DNA of 64,000 nt from Betaproteobacteria bacterium (lineage in GTDB: Bacteria > Pseudomonadota > Gammaproteobacteria > Burkholderiales > Burkholderiaceae_C). The first letter of the stretch is position 1; each line of letters opens with the position of its first letter. The stretch lies in the NCBI GenBank assembly GCA_025358155.1, contig JANYKR010000151.1, positions 1-64,000 on the forward strand, read 5' to 3'. Both the position numbers and the translations under genes were made by a program. Of the stretch, positions 42,114-52,771 are shown one piece after another. Under the pieces are notes generated by a model that was not told where the DNA came from, ran no database searches, and worked only from the letters and a program-made list of their open reading frames with translations.

Positions 42114-43592
42114 TCAGTGCAGGCCCAGCAGGCGGGCAACGTCGTTGAAGAGGGCCACCGACATCATCAGCAGCAAGACTGCGATGCCGCCGCGCTGCAA
42201 GCGCGCGAGCCAGAGATCAGAGACCGGGCGGCCGGTTAAACCCTCAAAAAGATAATACATCAGGTGCCCGCCGTCGAGCATGGGCAGCGGCAGCAGGTTC
42301 AGCACCCCCAGGCTGATGCTGACCAGCGCCAGAAAGCCGAGGTAGTACGCCAGCCCTTGCTGCACCGATTGGCCGGCCACGTCGGCGATGGTCAAGGGCC
42401 CGCTGAGGTTGCGCAGCGAGGCCTGGCCAATCAGCATGCGTCCCATCATGCGCAGGGTCAGTGCCGTCACCTCCCAGGTGCGCGACAGGCCCTTGCGCAA
42501 GCCGTCCAACGGGCCGAGTTGGACCCGCACCAGCGTCGCCGGTGCACCGATGAAGGCATCGATGCGGCCGACGGTCCCACCGCCCACTGCTGCGCTGGTG
42601 TTCGGGCCGGCGGTGGGGTTCGAGGTCGAGCCGGTGGTGGAGCCGGTGGCGCCCGTAGGGCGTTCGCCACCACGCTCGCCACCCCGCTCGCCATCCCGCA
42701 CCACCCGCGGCGTGAGGTTGATCTCGATGAGCTGGCCGGCGCGTTGCACCTGCCATTGCATGGTCTGGGCCACTCCGCCCTGCACCGCGCCCCGGATGCG
42801 CTCGCGCAGGGCCTGGGCGTCGCTCACGGCCTGACCATCCACCCGCAGCACCCGGTCACCGCTGCGCAGTCCGGCCGCAGCGGCCGGCCCGCCCACCTTG
42901 ACCTCGCCCAACACCGGCTCACTGTAGGGCACGCCCATGCCAATGCGTTTCATCAACGCCGCATCCAGCTCCGGCGCACCCAGTTCGTCGAGGCCCAGCC
43001 GCACTTGGCGGCTGCCTCGGCCCTCGGCGTCGCTGAGCTGCAGCTGCAGCGGCTCGGCCCGCATCAGATGCTGGGTGACCTGCCAACGCAGGTCATTGAT
43101 CGAGCTGACCGGCAACCACTGGCCATCGGCATCCTGCCAGGACCGCACCCAGTCGCCCGAGCGCATGCCCGACCGCTCGGCCAGGCTGCCCGGCGTTGGC
43201 GCGCTCAACACCGCCTTGGGCTCGTCCACGCCGATCCAGTGCGATGCCGCGTACAGCAGCACCGCCAGCAGCAGGTTGGCCAGCGGACCCGCGGCAACGA
43301 TGGCGCTGCGCTGCCACAAAGGCTTGCGGTTGAAGGCCTGACCCCGTTCGGCCACCGGCACCGGCGACTCTCGTTCATCGAGCATGCGCACGTAACCGCC
43401 CAGCGGCAGTGCCGACAGCACAAACTCGGTGTGGCCGGGCGACTTCTGGTGGCGCCAGATCACCCGACCGAAGCCGATCGAGAAGCGCAGCACCTTGACA
43501 CCACAGGCCACTGCCACCCGGTAATGACCGTACTCGTGCACCACGATCAGCACGCCCAGGGTCAGCAAAAACGCCAATACGGTGATGATCAT
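42114..43592 (-). CDS. rseP: RIP zinc metalloprotease RseP
   Basis: RseP is the site-2 membrane protease that cleaves anti-sigma factor RseA in the envelope stress response. The active-site motif is HEYGH at residues 19-23, with the distal LDGGHL motif near the C-terminus. Two PDZ domains are visible ([17 protein letters not shown] and [20 protein letters not shown]). Between PDZ2 and the third membrane segment there is a low-complexity insert of about 45 residues ([12 protein letters not shown], then Thr/Ser/Gly-rich) near 297-342 that is not usual. Total 492 residues. The ATG overlaps the dxr stop by four bases (ATGA). Confidence 0.96.
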   Translation of the reverse strand: MIITVLAFLLTLGVLIVVHEYGHYRVAVACGVKVLRFSIGFGRVIWRHQKSPGHTEFVLSALPLGGYVRMLDERESPVPVAERGQAFNRKPLWQRSAIVAAGPLANLLLAVLLYAASHWIGVDEPKAVLSAPTPGSLAERSGMRSGDWVRSWQDADGQWLPVSSINDLRWQVTQHLMRAEPLQLQLSDAEGRGSRQVRLGLDELGAPELDAALMKRIGMGVPYSEPVLGEVKVGGPAAAAGLRSGDRVLRVDGQAVSDAQALRERIRGAVQGGVAQTMQWQVQRAGQLIEINLTPRVVRDGERGGERGGERPTGATGSTTGSTSNPTAGPNTSAAVGGGTVGRIDAFIGAPATLVRVQLGPLDGLRKGLSRTWEVTALTLRMMGRMLIGQASLRNLSGPLTIADVAGQSVQQGLAYYLGFLALVSISLGVLNLLPLPMLDGGHLMYYLFEGLTGRPVSDLWLARLQRGGIAVLLLMMSVALFNDVARLLGLH

Positions 43593-44797
43593 CGCGCAAG
43601 CTCCCGGGCCAAGGATTGGGCAAGTGTGCGCGCCCGGCCGTCAAGCGCGAGCAGGTCATCCAGGCTGGCGGCATCAGCCGGGCTGGGTACCAGCGCAGCC
43701 ACCGATTCGGCGTTGACGCGGTGGATGTCGGTAAAGCGCAGCCGCCCGGTCAGGAATGCCGCCACGCCGACCTCGTTGGCGGCATTGAGCACCGTGGTGC
43801 TGCCCTCGGGGCCACGCAGCGCGGCAAACGCCAGACCCAGGCCTGGAAACCGCTGCCCGTCGGTCGGCTCGAAGGTCAGCGGCTGGGTGGTCAAGAAGTC
43901 CAGCGCAGCAGCGCCCGAGGCCACCCGATCAGGCCAGGCCAGGCCCACACTGATCGGCACTTTCATGTCGGGTGTACCGAGTTGCGCCAGCACCGAGTTG
44001 TCGCGGCACACCACCATCGAGTGGATGATGCTTTGCGGGTGCAGCACCACCCGGATCTGCTCGGGCGCCAGGTCAAACAGCCAGCGCGCCTCGATCACTT
44101 CGAGCGCCTTGTTCATCATCGTGGCCGAATCAACCGAAATCTTGCGGCCCATCACCCAGTTGGGATGGGCACAGGCCTGGTCGGGCGTCACGCTGTGCAG
44201 CGTGGCCGGGTCACGGCTGCGGAACGGCCCGCCCGAGGCGGTCAGCACGATGTGGTCGATGCGTGCGGCCCAGGTGTTGCGGTCCTCAGGCAGGCACTGG
44301 AAAATCGCCGAATGCTCGCTGTCGATCGGCAGCAGCAGCGCCCCACCGTCTTGCACCGCCTGCATGAACAAGCGGCCACCCACCACCAGCGCCTCCTTGT
44401 TGGCCAGCATCAAGCGCTTGCCGGCGCGCGCAGCGGCAATGCAGGGCGGCAGGCCGGCGGCACCGACGATGGCCGCCATCACGCTGTCCACCTCGGGGTG
44501 CGCCGCCATCTCACACAGGGCTTTTGCGCCGTACAACACCTCAGTGCGCAAGCCGGCGCCGGCCAGCTCGGTGGCCAGCGCCTTGGCCTGCAGCACGCTG
44601 GCCACCACCGCGAAGCGCGGCTTCCAGCGCAAGCACAGCGCGGCAAGCTCAAGCACGCGGTGCTCGGCGGTGAGCGCAAACACCTCGTAACGATCCGGGT
44701 GCAGGGCTATCACGTCGAGTGTGCTGGTGCCGACCGAGCCGGTCGCACCCAGCAGACACACGCGTTGCACCCTGTCGAAGGCTTTCTTGGCTGTCAT
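43589..44797 (-). CDS. dxr: 1-deoxy-D-xylulose 5-phosphate reductoisomerase
   Basis: Dxr makes 2-C-methyl-D-erythritol 4-phosphate from DXP in the non-mevalonate isoprenoid pathway, feeding undecaprenyl phosphate via the neighbouring uppS. The 402-residue product has the NADPH-binding [27 protein letters not shown], the metal/substrate site [21 protein letters not shown] and [17 protein letters not shown]. It follows cdsA by 13 bases and overlaps rseP by four. Confidence 0.98.
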   Translation of the reverse strand: MTAKKAFDRVQRVCLLGATGSVGTSTLDVIALHPDRYEVFALTAEHRVLELAALCLRWKPRFAVVASVLQAKALATELAGAGLRTEVLYGAKALCEMAAHPEVDSVMAAIVGAAGLPPCIAAARAGKRLMLANKEALVVGGRLFMQAVQDGGALLLPIDSEHSAIFQCLPEDRNTWAARIDHIVLTASGGPFRSRDPATLHSVTPDQACAHPNWVMGRKISVDSATMMNKALEVIEARWLFDLAPEQIRVVLHPQSIIHSMVVCRDNSVLAQLGTPDMKVPISVGLAWPDRVASGAAALDFLTTQPLTFEPTDGQRFPGLGLAFAALRGPEGSTTVLNAANEVGVAAFLTGRLRFTDIHRVNAESVAALVPSPADAASLDDLLALDGRARTLAQSLARELAR

Positions 44798-44810
44798 ATC
44801 GGATCGGACG

Positions 44811-45659
44811 TTACAGGCTGATCAGCGCCAGCGAAGCTGGCAGCACCGGCAGCAGCGCATCCAAGCGGTCGAGCACACCGCCGTGGCCTGGCAGCAAACC
44901 ACTGGAGTCCTTGACCCCGGCGGCGCGCTTGACCAGCGACTCAAACAGATCACCCATCACGCTGAGCGCGGTCAGGAGCAGGGCCGAAAGCATCAGACCC
45001 AACCATCCCAGCCGCTGGCGCAGCAGCAGGAACAAGCTGGGCGAGTCAAAACTGTAGTGGGTGTCGAACCACAGCCAGCCCAGCGCCAGCAGCAGCACTC
45101 CGGCCACGCCGCCGTACACCCCCGCCCAGCTCTTGCCAGGACTGATGCTGGGCGCAAGCTTGCGTTTGCCAAAAGCCCGCCCGCTGAAATAGGCACAAAT
45201 GTCGGCCGCCCAGACCACGCACATCACCGACAGCAAAAAATTGATGCCGATGACGCGCGCTTGCGCCATGGCCAACCAGGCCAGCCACAGCCCCGCAAGG
45301 CCCAGCGCCCAGCGCAGCCCTGGCGCCAGTGGCGACCAGCCAGCCGGCCCCAGCCGCAGCGCCCAGCCACCGCCCAGCAACCACAGCGCCAGGGCCAGCC
45401 ACCACAGGCCGGCACCTTGCCCTACCTGGGTCAGCGCACTGAGCTGGGTCAGGCTTAGCGCACAAAGCGCTGCCAGCAGAGCGCCTGAGCCCAAGGCCAA
45501 GCCCGGCGATGCCACACCGACCAGGCGGGCCCATTCCCAACCCGCCGCGCTGATCATCACCAGGGTCAACAGCGCAAACGGCAGGGAGCTGTCGGCAAAC
45601 AGCGCCGGCAAAAGCAGCGCCATCAACAGCAGGGCAGTGATCACACGCTGGCGAAGCAT
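44811..45659 (-). CDS. cdsA: Phosphatidate cytidylyltransferase
   Basis: CdsA makes CDP-diacylglycerol, precursor of the membrane phospholipids. The 282-residue product is strongly hydrophobic with about eight membrane segments and carries the CDP-DAG synthase signature near the C-terminus: [20 protein letters not shown] followed by [13 protein letters not shown]. It begins eight bases after uppS and precedes dxr, the standard order. Confidence 0.97.
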   Translation of the reverse strand: MLRQRVITALLLMALLLPALFADSSLPFALLTLVMISAAGWEWARLVGVASPGLALGSGALLAALCALSLTQLSALTQVGQGAGLWWLALALWLLGGGWALRLGPAGWSPLAPGLRWALGLAGLWLAWLAMAQARVIGINFLLSVMCVVWAADICAYFSGRAFGKRKLAPSISPGKSWAGVYGGVAGVLLLALGWLWFDTHYSFDSPSLFLLLRQRLGWLGLMLSALLLTALSVMGDLFESLVKRAAGVKDSSGLLPGHGGVLDRLDALLPVLPASLALISL

Positions 45660-45667
45660 GGTGCCGC

Positions 45668-46417
45668 TCAGCCGCCGCCGGCGCCAGCTGGGGCCGCCGT
45701 GACCGCACCAAACCGCCGCTCGCGACCGGCGTAGTCAGCCAGTGCTGCGTCCAGCGCCTGGACATCAAAGTCAGGCCAGAGACACTCGGTGAACACCAGC
45801 TCGGCGTAAGCCACCTGCCAGAGCAGGAAGTTGCTGATGCGCACCTCGCCGCCGGTGCGGATGAACAGGTCGGGGTCCGGCGCATGGCGCATCGCCATGT
45901 AGCCCGACAGCGCCTGCTCGGTGATCTGGTCGGCGGTCAGGCCCGCCGCGACGGCCTGCTTGCAGGCCTGCACCACATCCCAGCGGCCACCGTAATTGAA
46001 GGCCACCGACAAGGTGATGCGGGTGTTGTGCTGGGTTGCGGTCTCGGCCTCAAGCCAGGCCGCCCTCAGCCGGTCGGACACCGCATTGCGGTCGCCCACG
46101 ATGACGATGCGCACACCGTCGCGGGCCAGCTTGGCCAGGTACTTGGTCACCGCCACCAACACCAGGCCCATCAGGCCGGACACCTCGTCCTCAGGCCGCT
46201 TCCAGTTTTCGGACGAAAACGCAAACACGGTGAGGTACTCAACGCCCCGGTCAGCGCAGGCATTGATCACCCGGACCAGCGCATCCACCCCAGCCTTGTG
46301 GCCAAAAAAACGCGGCAGGTAGCGCTTCTTGGCCCAACGACCATTGCCGTCCATCACGATGGCCACGTGACGCGGCACCGCCAAGTTGCAGTTCATGTCA
46401 GCAGACAAGCGCAGCAT
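45668..46417 (-). CDS. uppS: Undecaprenyl diphosphate synthase
   Basis: UppS elongates farnesyl diphosphate with isopentenyl units to the C55 carrier lipid used for peptidoglycan and LPS. Motifs: HVAIVMDGNGRWAKKR with the catalytic Asp, FAFSSENWKRP, FNYGGRWDV, IRTGGEVRISNFLLWQ and YAELVFTECLWPDFD. The protein is 249 residues from the ATG at 46417; a second in-frame Met (MNCNLAVPRH, 46396) is an alternative start closer to the usual N-terminus. It follows frr by 18 bases. Confidence 0.97.
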   Translation of the reverse strand: MLRLSADMNCNLAVPRHVAIVMDGNGRWAKKRYLPRFFGHKAGVDALVRVINACADRGVEYLTVFAFSSENWKRPEDEVSGLMGLVLVAVTKYLAKLARDGVRIVIVGDRNAVSDRLRAAWLEAETATQHNTRITLSVAFNYGGRWDVVQACKQAVAAGLTADQITEQALSGYMAMRHAPDPDLFIRTGGEVRISNFLLWQVAYAELVFTECLWPDFDVQALDAALADYAGRERRFGAVTAAPAGAGGG

Positions 46418-46435
46418 TCAATGCGGTCACCCGGC

Positions 46436-46996
46436 TCAAACCGCCATGATCTCGGCTTCTTTGCCATGCACCAGCTTATCGACTTCGGCCACCACCCGGT
46501 CGGTGAGCTTTTGCACCTCGTCCTGGGCGCGGCGCTCGTCGTCTTCGGTCACAGCCTTGTCCTTGAGCAGTTTCTTGAGTTGCTCGTTGGCCTCGCGGCG
46601 CAGGTTGCGCACCGCCACCTTGCAGTCTTCACCGGCATGGCGCACCACCTTGCTCAGGTCGCGTCGGCGCTCTTCAGTCAGGGCCGGCATCGGCACCCGG
46701 ATCAAATCGCCCTGTGAGGCAGGGTTCAAGCCCAGATCGCTCTCGCGGATGGCTTTTTCGATCTTGGACGCCAAGCCCTTCTCCCAGGGCTGCACGCTGA
46801 TCGTGCGGGCATCCAGCAGCGACACGTTGGCCACTTGGCTGATCGACACCATCGAACCGTAGTAGTCCACATGTACTGAATCAAGGATGCCCGGATGGGC
46901 CCGACCGGTGCGGATCTTCTGGATTTCGCCCTTGAAAGCCTCGATCGACTTGAGCATCTTGGTCTCGGCGGTGTGCTTGGTATCGGCAATGGTCAT
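46436..46996 (-). CDS. frr: Ribosome recycling factor
   Basis: With EF-G, RRF splits post-termination ribosomes for reuse. The 186-residue product has the usual [43 protein letters not shown] and [29 protein letters not shown], covering the three-helix bundle and hinge domain. It lies 114 bases downstream of pyrH in a Gly-codon-like repetitive GC-rich spacer that I cannot assign. Confidence 0.98.
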   Translation of the reverse strand: MTIADTKHTAETKMLKSIEAFKGEIQKIRTGRAHPGILDSVHVDYYGSMVSISQVANVSLLDARTISVQPWEKGLASKIEKAIRESDLGLNPASQGDLIRVPMPALTEERRRDLSKVVRHAGEDCKVAVRNLRREANEQLKKLLKDKAVTEDDERRAQDEVQKLTDRVVAEVDKLVHGKEAEIMAV

Positions 46997-47110
46997 GGCG
47001 CTTCTCGTCGGATGGTTCGGCGGCTGGTGCGGCGGCTCGGATGGTGGTTTGGGTGGCGGACCGTGTGACGGTCAGGGTGGCAGTCAGCGCGGTTCAGCGG
47101 CCTGCCCAGG

Positions 47111-47821
47111 TCAGACGTGGACCAAGGTGCCTTCATCCTCACCCAGAACCACCCGCTTGAGCGCGCCGGCCTTGAAGATCGAAAACACCTTGATCGGCAA
47201 CTTCTGGTCCCTGCACAGCGCAAACGCGGTGGCGTCCAGCACTTGCAGGTTCTTTGAAATCGCTTCGTCGAAGCTCACGCTGGTGTAGCGCGTGGCGGTC
47301 GGGTCTTTCTTGGGGTCGGCGGTGTAGACGCCGTCGACCTTGGTGGCCTTGAGCACGATCTGCGCGCCTATCTCGGCGCCGCGCAGCGCGGCGGCGGTAT
47401 CGGTGGTGAAGAACGGGTTGCCGGTACCGGCAGCAAAGATCACTACCTTGCCCTCTTCGAGGTACTGCAAGGCCTTGGGCCGCACATAACTCTCGACCAC
47501 CTGCTCGATGGCGATGGCCGACATCACGCGGGCGGTGAGTCCCTCGACCCGCATCGCGTCGGCCAGTGCCAGTGCGTTCATCACGGTGGCCAGCATGCCC
47601 ATGTAGTCGGCGGTGGCGCGGTCCATGCCCACCGATCCGCCCGCCACGCCGCGAAAGATGTTGCCGCCGCCGATCACCACCGCCACCTCGACCCCCAGCG
47701 CCGTCACCTCCTGCACCTCGCGCACCATGCGCACGATGGTGGCGCGGTTGATGCCGTAGGCGTCGTCGCCCATCAAGGCTTCGCCCGATAGCTTGAGAAG
47801 AATGCGCTTGTAAGCGGCCAT
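47111..47821 (-). CDS. pyrH: UMP kinase
   Basis: PyrH phosphorylates UMP to UDP, an essential step in pyrimidine nucleotide synthesis, and is unrelated to eukaryotic UMP/CMP kinase. Motifs of the amino-acid-kinase fold are clear: [37 protein letters not shown] and [19 protein letters not shown]. Length is 236 residues, as expected. It lies 192 bases downstream of tsf, so the two could be separate transcription units. Confidence 0.98.
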   Translation of the reverse strand: MAAYKRILLKLSGEALMGDDAYGINRATIVRMVREVQEVTALGVEVAVVIGGGNIFRGVAGGSVGMDRATADYMGMLATVMNALALADAMRVEGLTARVMSAIAIEQVVESYVRPKALQYLEEGKVVIFAAGTGNPFFTTDTAAALRGAEIGAQIVLKATKVDGVYTADPKKDPTATRYTSVSFDEAISKNLQVLDATAFALCRDQKLPIKVFSIFKAGALKRVVLGEDEGTLVHV

Positions 47822-47966
47822 GCAAAAGCTCCTTGGGGGGACCCCGGCGGCAGGGCCTGAGTTTAAGCGGCGCGGGCGGGTGGGCCGCCTGCGCCTTGAA
47901 GGGGCGGCAGGCAGCGAGCGATCAGCCCATGGCCTGCCTTGCGGGTTCGGCGTTGCGGGAATCAGC

Positions 47967-48000
47967 GCAGCCGGGTGTCGGCGGCGCTGCTCCCGGCTGC
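47967..48000 (-). terminator. Hairpin just after tsf
   Basis: A 9-bp perfect stem (GCAGCCGGG / CCCGGCTGC) with a 16-base loop starts 14 bases after the tsf stop. No T-run follows in the direction of transcription, so a factor-dependent terminator or processing structure is as likely as an intrinsic one. Confidence 0.35.
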
Positions 48001-48013
48001 CGCTCGGACGGGC

Positions 48014-48934
48014 TCAGCCGCCCTTGGCAGCGGCGACCTGTGCGGCCACCTCGGCGGCAAAGTCGTCCACCTTCTTCTCGATGCCCTCGCCCACAACGTA
48101 CATCGTGAAGCCAGCCACCACGGTGTTGGCGGCCTTGAGCATCTGCTCGACGGTCTGCTTGTCGTTCTTGACGAAGGCCTGGTTGAACAGCGAGACCTCC
48201 TTCAGGTACTTCTGCACCGAGCCCTCGACGCGCTTGGCGACGATCTCTGGCGACTGCACCGGCTTGCCGGCGGCCACCGCAGTGGCAGCGTCCTCCGATG
48301 CTTTTTCAGCGGCAATGCGGCGCTCTTTCTCGACCAGTTCAGCCGGCACGTCGGCCGATGACACCGACACCGGCTTCATCGCGGCCACGTGCATCGCCAC
48401 GTCCTTGCCGGCGACATCGTCACCGGTGAACTCGACCACCACGCCGATACGCGTACCGTGCAGGTAGGTGGCCAGCTTGTGGTCACCCGCAAAACGCTTG
48501 AAGCGGCGGATCGCCACGTTTTCGCCGATCTTGCCGATCAAGCCCTTGCGCACGTCCTCGACCGTCGGGCCGAAGCTCTCCTGCGCCAGCGGCAGCGCCG
48601 ACAGCGCCCCCACATCGGCCGGGTTGCTGGTGGCGACGAGCGCGGCGCAGTGCTTGGTGAAGGCCAGGAACGAGTCGTTCTTCGAGACAAAGTCGGTCTC
48701 GCAATTGATCTCGATCATCGCGCCAGTATTGCCGGTGACCGAGATGGCGATGACGCCCTCGGCGGTGATCCGCGAGGCAGCCTTGCCAGCCTTGTTGCCC
48801 AGCTTGACGCGCAAGATTTCTTCAGCCCGGCCCATGTCGCCATCGGCCTCGGTGAGCGCCTTCTTGCATTCCATCATCGGCGCGTCGGTCTTGGCGCGCA
48901 ATTCGCCAACCATGCTTGCAGTGATTGCTGCCAT
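48014..48934 (-). CDS. tsf: Translation elongation factor Ts
   Basis: EF-Ts is the nucleotide exchange factor for EF-Tu. The 306-residue product has the N-terminal UBA-like domain with [19 protein letters not shown], then [14 protein letters not shown] and [14 protein letters not shown] in the core, and the C-terminal [13 protein letters not shown] region. It follows rpsB in the usual rpsB-tsf order, separated by 125 bases containing a terminator-like hairpin. Confidence 0.98.
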   Translation of the reverse strand: MAAITASMVGELRAKTDAPMMECKKALTEADGDMGRAEEILRVKLGNKAGKAASRITAEGVIAISVTGNTGAMIEINCETDFVSKNDSFLAFTKHCAALVATSNPADVGALSALPLAQESFGPTVEDVRKGLIGKIGENVAIRRFKRFAGDHKLATYLHGTRIGVVVEFTGDDVAGKDVAMHVAAMKPVSVSSADVPAELVEKERRIAAEKASEDAATAVAAGKPVQSPEIVAKRVEGSVQKYLKEVSLFNQAFVKNDKQTVEQMLKAANTVVAGFTMYVVGEGIEKKVDDFAAEVAAQVAAAKGG

Positions 48935-49012
48935 GTTCTATCTCCAGTGCTGCGGGCGGCCCTGCGGGTCGCCCAAAAAATGGGGGAGGTTGCGGGCGGT
49001 ATAGACCTTGTG

Positions 49013-49038
49013 AAAAAGGGGCTGTGAAGCCCCTTTTC
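49013..49038 (-). terminator. Terminator or attenuator between rpsB and tsf
   Basis: On the minus strand AAAAGGGGCT-tcac-AGCCCCTTTT forms a 10-bp stem with a tetraloop and a T-run, 22 bases after the rpsB stop. Because rpsB and tsf are normally co-transcribed, this is probably a partial terminator that lowers tsf relative to rpsB. Confidence 0.8.
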
Positions 49039-49059
49039 AAGGCCTGCCCGGGCAAGGCC

Positions 49060-49803
49060 TCAAGCGCCTTCGCTGACCTCGACAAACTCGTCGGTGCCGG
49101 CCACTGCGGCCACCACTTCATTGACCGCGTTGGCACGGCCTTCGAGCACCGCGTCTGCCACGGCCTTGGCGTACAGCGCCACGGCCTTGGCCGAGTCGTC
49201 GTTGCCGGGGATGACGTAGTCGATGCCGATTGGCGAGTGGTTGGTATCGACCACGCCGATGATCGGGATGCCGAGCTTGATGGCCTCGGCCACCGCAATC
49301 TTGTGGTAGCCGACGTCGATCACGAACAGCGCGTCAGGCAGCGCGCTCATGTCCTGAATGCCGCCGATGTCCTTTTCGAGCTTGGCCAGTTCACGCTCGA
49401 ACATCAGGCCCTCTTTCTTGGACAGCGAATCCAGGCCCGCTTCCTTGGTGACCTGCATTTCCTTGAGCTTTTTCAGCGAACCCTTGACCGTCTTGAAGTT
49501 GGTCAACATGCCGCCGAGCCAGCGCTGGTCGACAAAGGGCATGCCCGAGCGGTGTGCTTCCATGTTGATCACGTCGCGCGCCTGGCGCTTGGTGCCCACC
49601 ATCAGGATGGTGCCGCGCTTGCCGCTGAGCTTGCGCACAAACTTCATTGCCTCCTCGAACTTGGGCAGCGTCTTCTCGAGGTTGATGATGTGGATCTTGT
49701 TGCGATGGCCGTAGATGTACGGGGCCATCTTGGGGTTCCAGAAGCGGGTTTGGTGTCCAAAATGGACGCCGGCTTCCAGCATTTCGCGCATGGTGACAGA
49801 CAT
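49060..49803 (-). CDS. rpsB: 30S ribosomal protein S2
   Basis: S2 binds the back of the small subunit and helps recruit S1. The 247-residue product has the family start [44 protein letters not shown], the signature [16 protein letters not shown] and the later [26 protein letters not shown]. It is the first gene of the long leftward cluster, with a promoter and a leader of about 130 bases upstream. Confidence 0.99.
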   Translation of the reverse strand: MSVTMREMLEAGVHFGHQTRFWNPKMAPYIYGHRNKIHIINLEKTLPKFEEAMKFVRKLSGKRGTILMVGTKRQARDVINMEAHRSGMPFVDQRWLGGMLTNFKTVKGSLKKLKEMQVTKEAGLDSLSKKEGLMFERELAKLEKDIGGIQDMSALPDALFVIDVGYHKIAVAEAIKLGIPIIGVVDTNHSPIGIDYVIPGNDDSAKAVALYAKAVADAVLEGRANAVNEVVAAVAGTDEFVEVSEGA

Positions 49804-49942
49804 GGGTAACTCCGAAGGTTGGGTCTAGAATCCGGCGCGAATCGCTGCTGAAAACACTGAGCTGCAGCGGCCTGTGAACCTCCCAGACTGCTGCGAATTA
49901 CCCCAAAACTGATCCAAACCAAGGGTCAGCCACGGGGTCTCA

Positions 49943-49972
49943 AGTATTTTTCAGATCAGCGACACCTCTCAA
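49943..49972 (-). promoter_or_regulatory. Candidate promoter of rpsB
   Basis: On the minus strand TTGAGA and AATACT stand 18 bases apart, four or more matches each to the consensus hexamers. Transcription from here would give a leader of about 130 bases before rpsB, long enough for the S2-responsive control known upstream of rpsB in other bacteria. Confidence 0.5.
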
Positions 49973-50025
49973 CAGCCGGTTCGCGATTTGTTCATCCAGC
50001 AGCTAGCGAACCCCTATTGGCCCAC

Positions 50026-51477
50026 ATGGACATCCAGATAAACCCAAAGATTGTAGCAGCCGGGGCGTTCGAGTCAGGCGGCAAGACTGACCTGCACGAC
50101 GCGGTGGTCGCAATCAACGCCGGCCAGGTCAGCGCCAGCAGCCTGTTGCACAACGCCATCGCAGCTGCCAGCAGCCCGGCTTGCGACGCGGTCTACCTGC
50201 GGCGATTCGATGACCAGGCGCTGGCCGTGGCCGCTGCGGTGGACGCCGCACGTGCGGTCGGCTTGCCACTGCCGCCCCTGGCCGGGCTGGCGGTGTCGAT
50301 CAAGGACTTGTTCGACGTTGCCGGGCATCCGACCACGGCCGGCTCTCGGGCGATGGACGACGCCGCACCGGCCAGCGCCGACTGCCCCGCCGTGGCGCGG
50401 CTGCGCAGTGCCGGCGCCGCGCTCACCGGCCACACCAACCTGAGCGAATTTGCCTACTCGGGCGTGGGCATCAACCCGCATTTCGGCACCCCGGTCAATC
50501 CGACCACGCTCGCGCACAACCCGACGCCCCGCATCCCCGGAGGCAGCACCTCGGGCGGCGCGGTGTCGGTGGCCACGGGCGCGGCCTGGGCCGCGCTGGG
50601 CTCGGACACCGGCGGCTCGATCCGCATCCCGGCAGCGCTGCAGGGCCTGGTCGGCTTCAAGAACACCCAGCGCCTGACCCCGCTGGCGGGTGCCATCCCG
50701 TTGTCGAGCACGCTCGACACGGCCTGCGCCATCACCCGCAGCGTGCGTGACGCGGTGCTGGTACACGGCCTGCTGGCAGCCCGCCTGCCCCGCCCGCTGG
50801 CGCGCCCGCTGCAGGCGCTGCGGCTGGCAGTGCCGCAAACGGTGATGCTTGATGGCCTGGACAGCGATGTGGCTCGCGCGTTCGAAGACACACTAGACGC
50901 GCTGCGGGCCGCCGGCGCACGCATCGAAGAACTGCCGCTCGCGCAGTTGTCCGATCTGGCCGGTTTGCAGGCCCAGGCCGGCTTCGCTGCCGCCGAAAGC
51001 TGGGCCTGGCACCGCGCCCGTCTGGGCCTGCGAGAAGCCGACTACGACCCGCGGGTGGCTCAGCGCATCCGCCGCGGCGAGGTCATGACCGCCGCCGACT
51101 ACATCGACTTGTTGCATGCGCGGCGCGCCTGGATCGCCTGTATCGAGGCCGAGGTCCAAGGTTTTGATGCCCTGCTCTCGCCCACCGTGCCGATGGTGGC
51201 GCCGGCCCTGGCCCCGCTGCTGGCCAGTGACCAGCGCTTTTTTGCGATCAATGCGCTGCTGCTGCGCAATGCGTCCACCATCAACATGCTGGACGGATGC
51301 GCTCTGTCGCTGCCTTGTCAGGCCGCTGGCCAGATGCCCGTCGGCCTGATGGTCTGGGGCCCGGCGATGCATGACGACAGCGTGCTGGGTGTTTCCCTGA
51401 CGATCGAAGCGGCACTGGCGGCTTGCGCCGCTACCGCCATCCGCCCGGCCCGCCGCGCCACAGGCCGGAGCGCCTGA
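50026..51477 (+). CDS. Amidase signature-family hydrolase
   Basis: An amide hydrolase of about 483 residues using the Ser-cisSer-Lys triad: the lysine in VSIKDLFDVAGHPTTAGS, the serines in GGSTSGGAVSV and GSDTGGSIRIPAAL. It resembles GatA-like and aryl/acyl-amide amidases of unknown substrate; there is no neighbouring gatB or gatC, so it is not the tRNA amidotransferase. The ATG at 50026 is preferred to the TTG at 50017. It is followed after two bases by a FAD oxidoreductase, suggesting a two-gene operon for an amide or amino acid derivative. It is divergent from rpsB. Confidence 0.9.
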   Translation: MDIQINPKIVAAGAFESGGKTDLHDAVVAINAGQVSASSLLHNAIAAASSPACDAVYLRRFDDQALAVAAAVDAARAVGLPLPPLAGLAVSIKDLFDVAGHPTTAGSRAMDDAAPASADCPAVARLRSAGAALTGHTNLSEFAYSGVGINPHFGTPVNPTTLAHNPTPRIPGGSTSGGAVSVATGAAWAALGSDTGGSIRIPAALQGLVGFKNTQRLTPLAGAIPLSSTLDTACAITRSVRDAVLVHGLLAARLPRPLARPLQALRLAVPQTVMLDGLDSDVARAFEDTLDALRAAGARIEELPLAQLSDLAGLQAQAGFAAAESWAWHRARLGLREADYDPRVAQRIRRGEVMTAADYIDLLHARRAWIACIEAEVQGFDALLSPTVPMVAPALAPLLASDQRFFAINALLLRNASTINMLDGCALSLPCQAAGQMPVGLMVWGPAMHDDSVLGVSLTIEAALAACAATAIRPARRATGRSA

Positions 51478-51479
51478 GG

Positions 51480-52760
51480 GTGCGGGTGGCGGTGATCGGC
51501 GCCGGCATCGTCGGCGTCACGACAGCCTTTGAGCTCGCCAGCGATGGCCACCAGGTTACGGTGTTCGAGCGCCGTGCCAGCGTGGCCGAGGAGACCAGCT
51601 TTGCCAACGCCGGGGTGGTGGCACCAGGCTATGTCACGCCCTGGGCTACGCCGGGCATGCCGGCCAAGGTATTGCGCAACCTGCTGTCGCGCCACGCGCC
51701 GGTGCGGCTGGTGCGGCCCATGGCGCCCGGCCAACTCGGCTGGATCTGGCGCTGGTGGCGCGCCTGCCGGGCGCCGGTCTACGCGGCCAACCGCGCCCGG
51801 CTGTACCGGCTGGCGCGCTACAGCCAGCAGCGGCTGGCCCTGCTGGGGCGCAGCCTGCAGCTCGAACATGAACAGGCGCGCGGCTACCTGGTGCTGCTGC
51901 GGAGCGCCCGCGACCTGACGGCGGCTCGCGGCAGCCTGAAATTGCTGGCCGAGCTGGGCATCAACTTTCATTTGATCGACGGTGCCCGCGCCCGCACGAT
52001 CGAGCGCGGCCTCAACCCGGACACCGCCTTGCATGCCGCCGTGCACCTGCCCGACGACGAGGTCGGCAACTGCCGCCAGTTTGCCCACCTGCTGCGGGCC
52101 GAGGCTCAGCAGCGCGGCGCAGTGTTCCGATTCGGTCGCAGCGTTCACCACCTCGACGCTGGCCCGCAAGCCACGGTCTGGCACCAGGCCCTGGGCAGCA
52201 CCGAGGCGCCGACGTCAGCAGCGTTCGACGCGGTCGTGGTCTGTGCGGCGCTGGGCTCGCGCAACTTGCTCACGCCGCTCGGCCTGCGCCTGCCGCTGGT
52301 GGCGGTGCACGGCTACTCGATCACCGCGCCGCTGCGCCTTGTTGAATCTCATCCCGACCTGGGCCCGGCCTCGGCCGTGATGGATGAAAAGTACAAGGTG
52401 GCAATCAGCCGCCTGGGCCAACGGGTGCGGGTGGCCGGCAGTGCCGAGCTGGGAGGCGACCTGGCGCAACACAACGCGGCAGCCCTGCACACCCTGCACA
52501 AGGTGCTGGACGACTGGTACCCCGGTTGTGCCCAGCAAGGCCAAATCCAGGCCTGGAAAGGCGCCCGGCCCATGCTGCCCGATGGCCCGCCAGTGCTGGG
52601 CGCCAGCGGCGCGCCGGGTATCTGGCTCAACCTGGGCCATGGATCGAGCGGTTGGGCGCTGGCTTGCGGCTCGGCCCGGGTGGTGGCCGACCAACTGGCG
52701 GGGCGGGCACCGGCAATCGATGTCGAAGGGCTGGACGTGGCACGGTTGGCCCGCCGCTGA
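51480..52760 (+). CDS. FAD-dependent oxidoreductase, DadA-like
   Basis: A flavoprotein of the D-amino acid dehydrogenase (DAO/DadA) family, 426 residues. The Rossmann motif VAVIGAGIVGVTTAFEL opens the protein; ETSFANAGVVAPGYVTPWATPG and WIWRWWRA are characteristic of DadA, which oxidises D-amino acids to keto acids and passes electrons to the respiratory chain. The C-terminal GIWLNLGHGSSGWALACGSA is the usual FAD-closing segment. The GTG at 51480 lies two bases after the amidase stop and follows a GGAG; the track start lies inside the amidase gene. Exact substrate unknown. Confidence 0.9.
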   Translation: MRVAVIGAGIVGVTTAFELASDGHQVTVFERRASVAEETSFANAGVVAPGYVTPWATPGMPAKVLRNLLSRHAPVRLVRPMAPGQLGWIWRWWRACRAPVYAANRARLYRLARYSQQRLALLGRSLQLEHEQARGYLVLLRSARDLTAARGSLKLLAELGINFHLIDGARARTIERGLNPDTALHAAVHLPDDEVGNCRQFAHLLRAEAQQRGAVFRFGRSVHHLDAGPQATVWHQALGSTEAPTSAAFDAVVVCAALGSRNLLTPLGLRLPLVAVHGYSITAPLRLVESHPDLGPASAVMDEKYKVAISRLGQRVRVAGSAELGGDLAQHNAAALHTLHKVLDDWYPGCAQQGQIQAWKGARPMLPDGPPVLGASGAPGIWLNLGHGSSGWALACGSARVVADQLAGRAPAIDVEGLDVARLARR

Positions 52761-52771
52761 GGCGATCAAGC

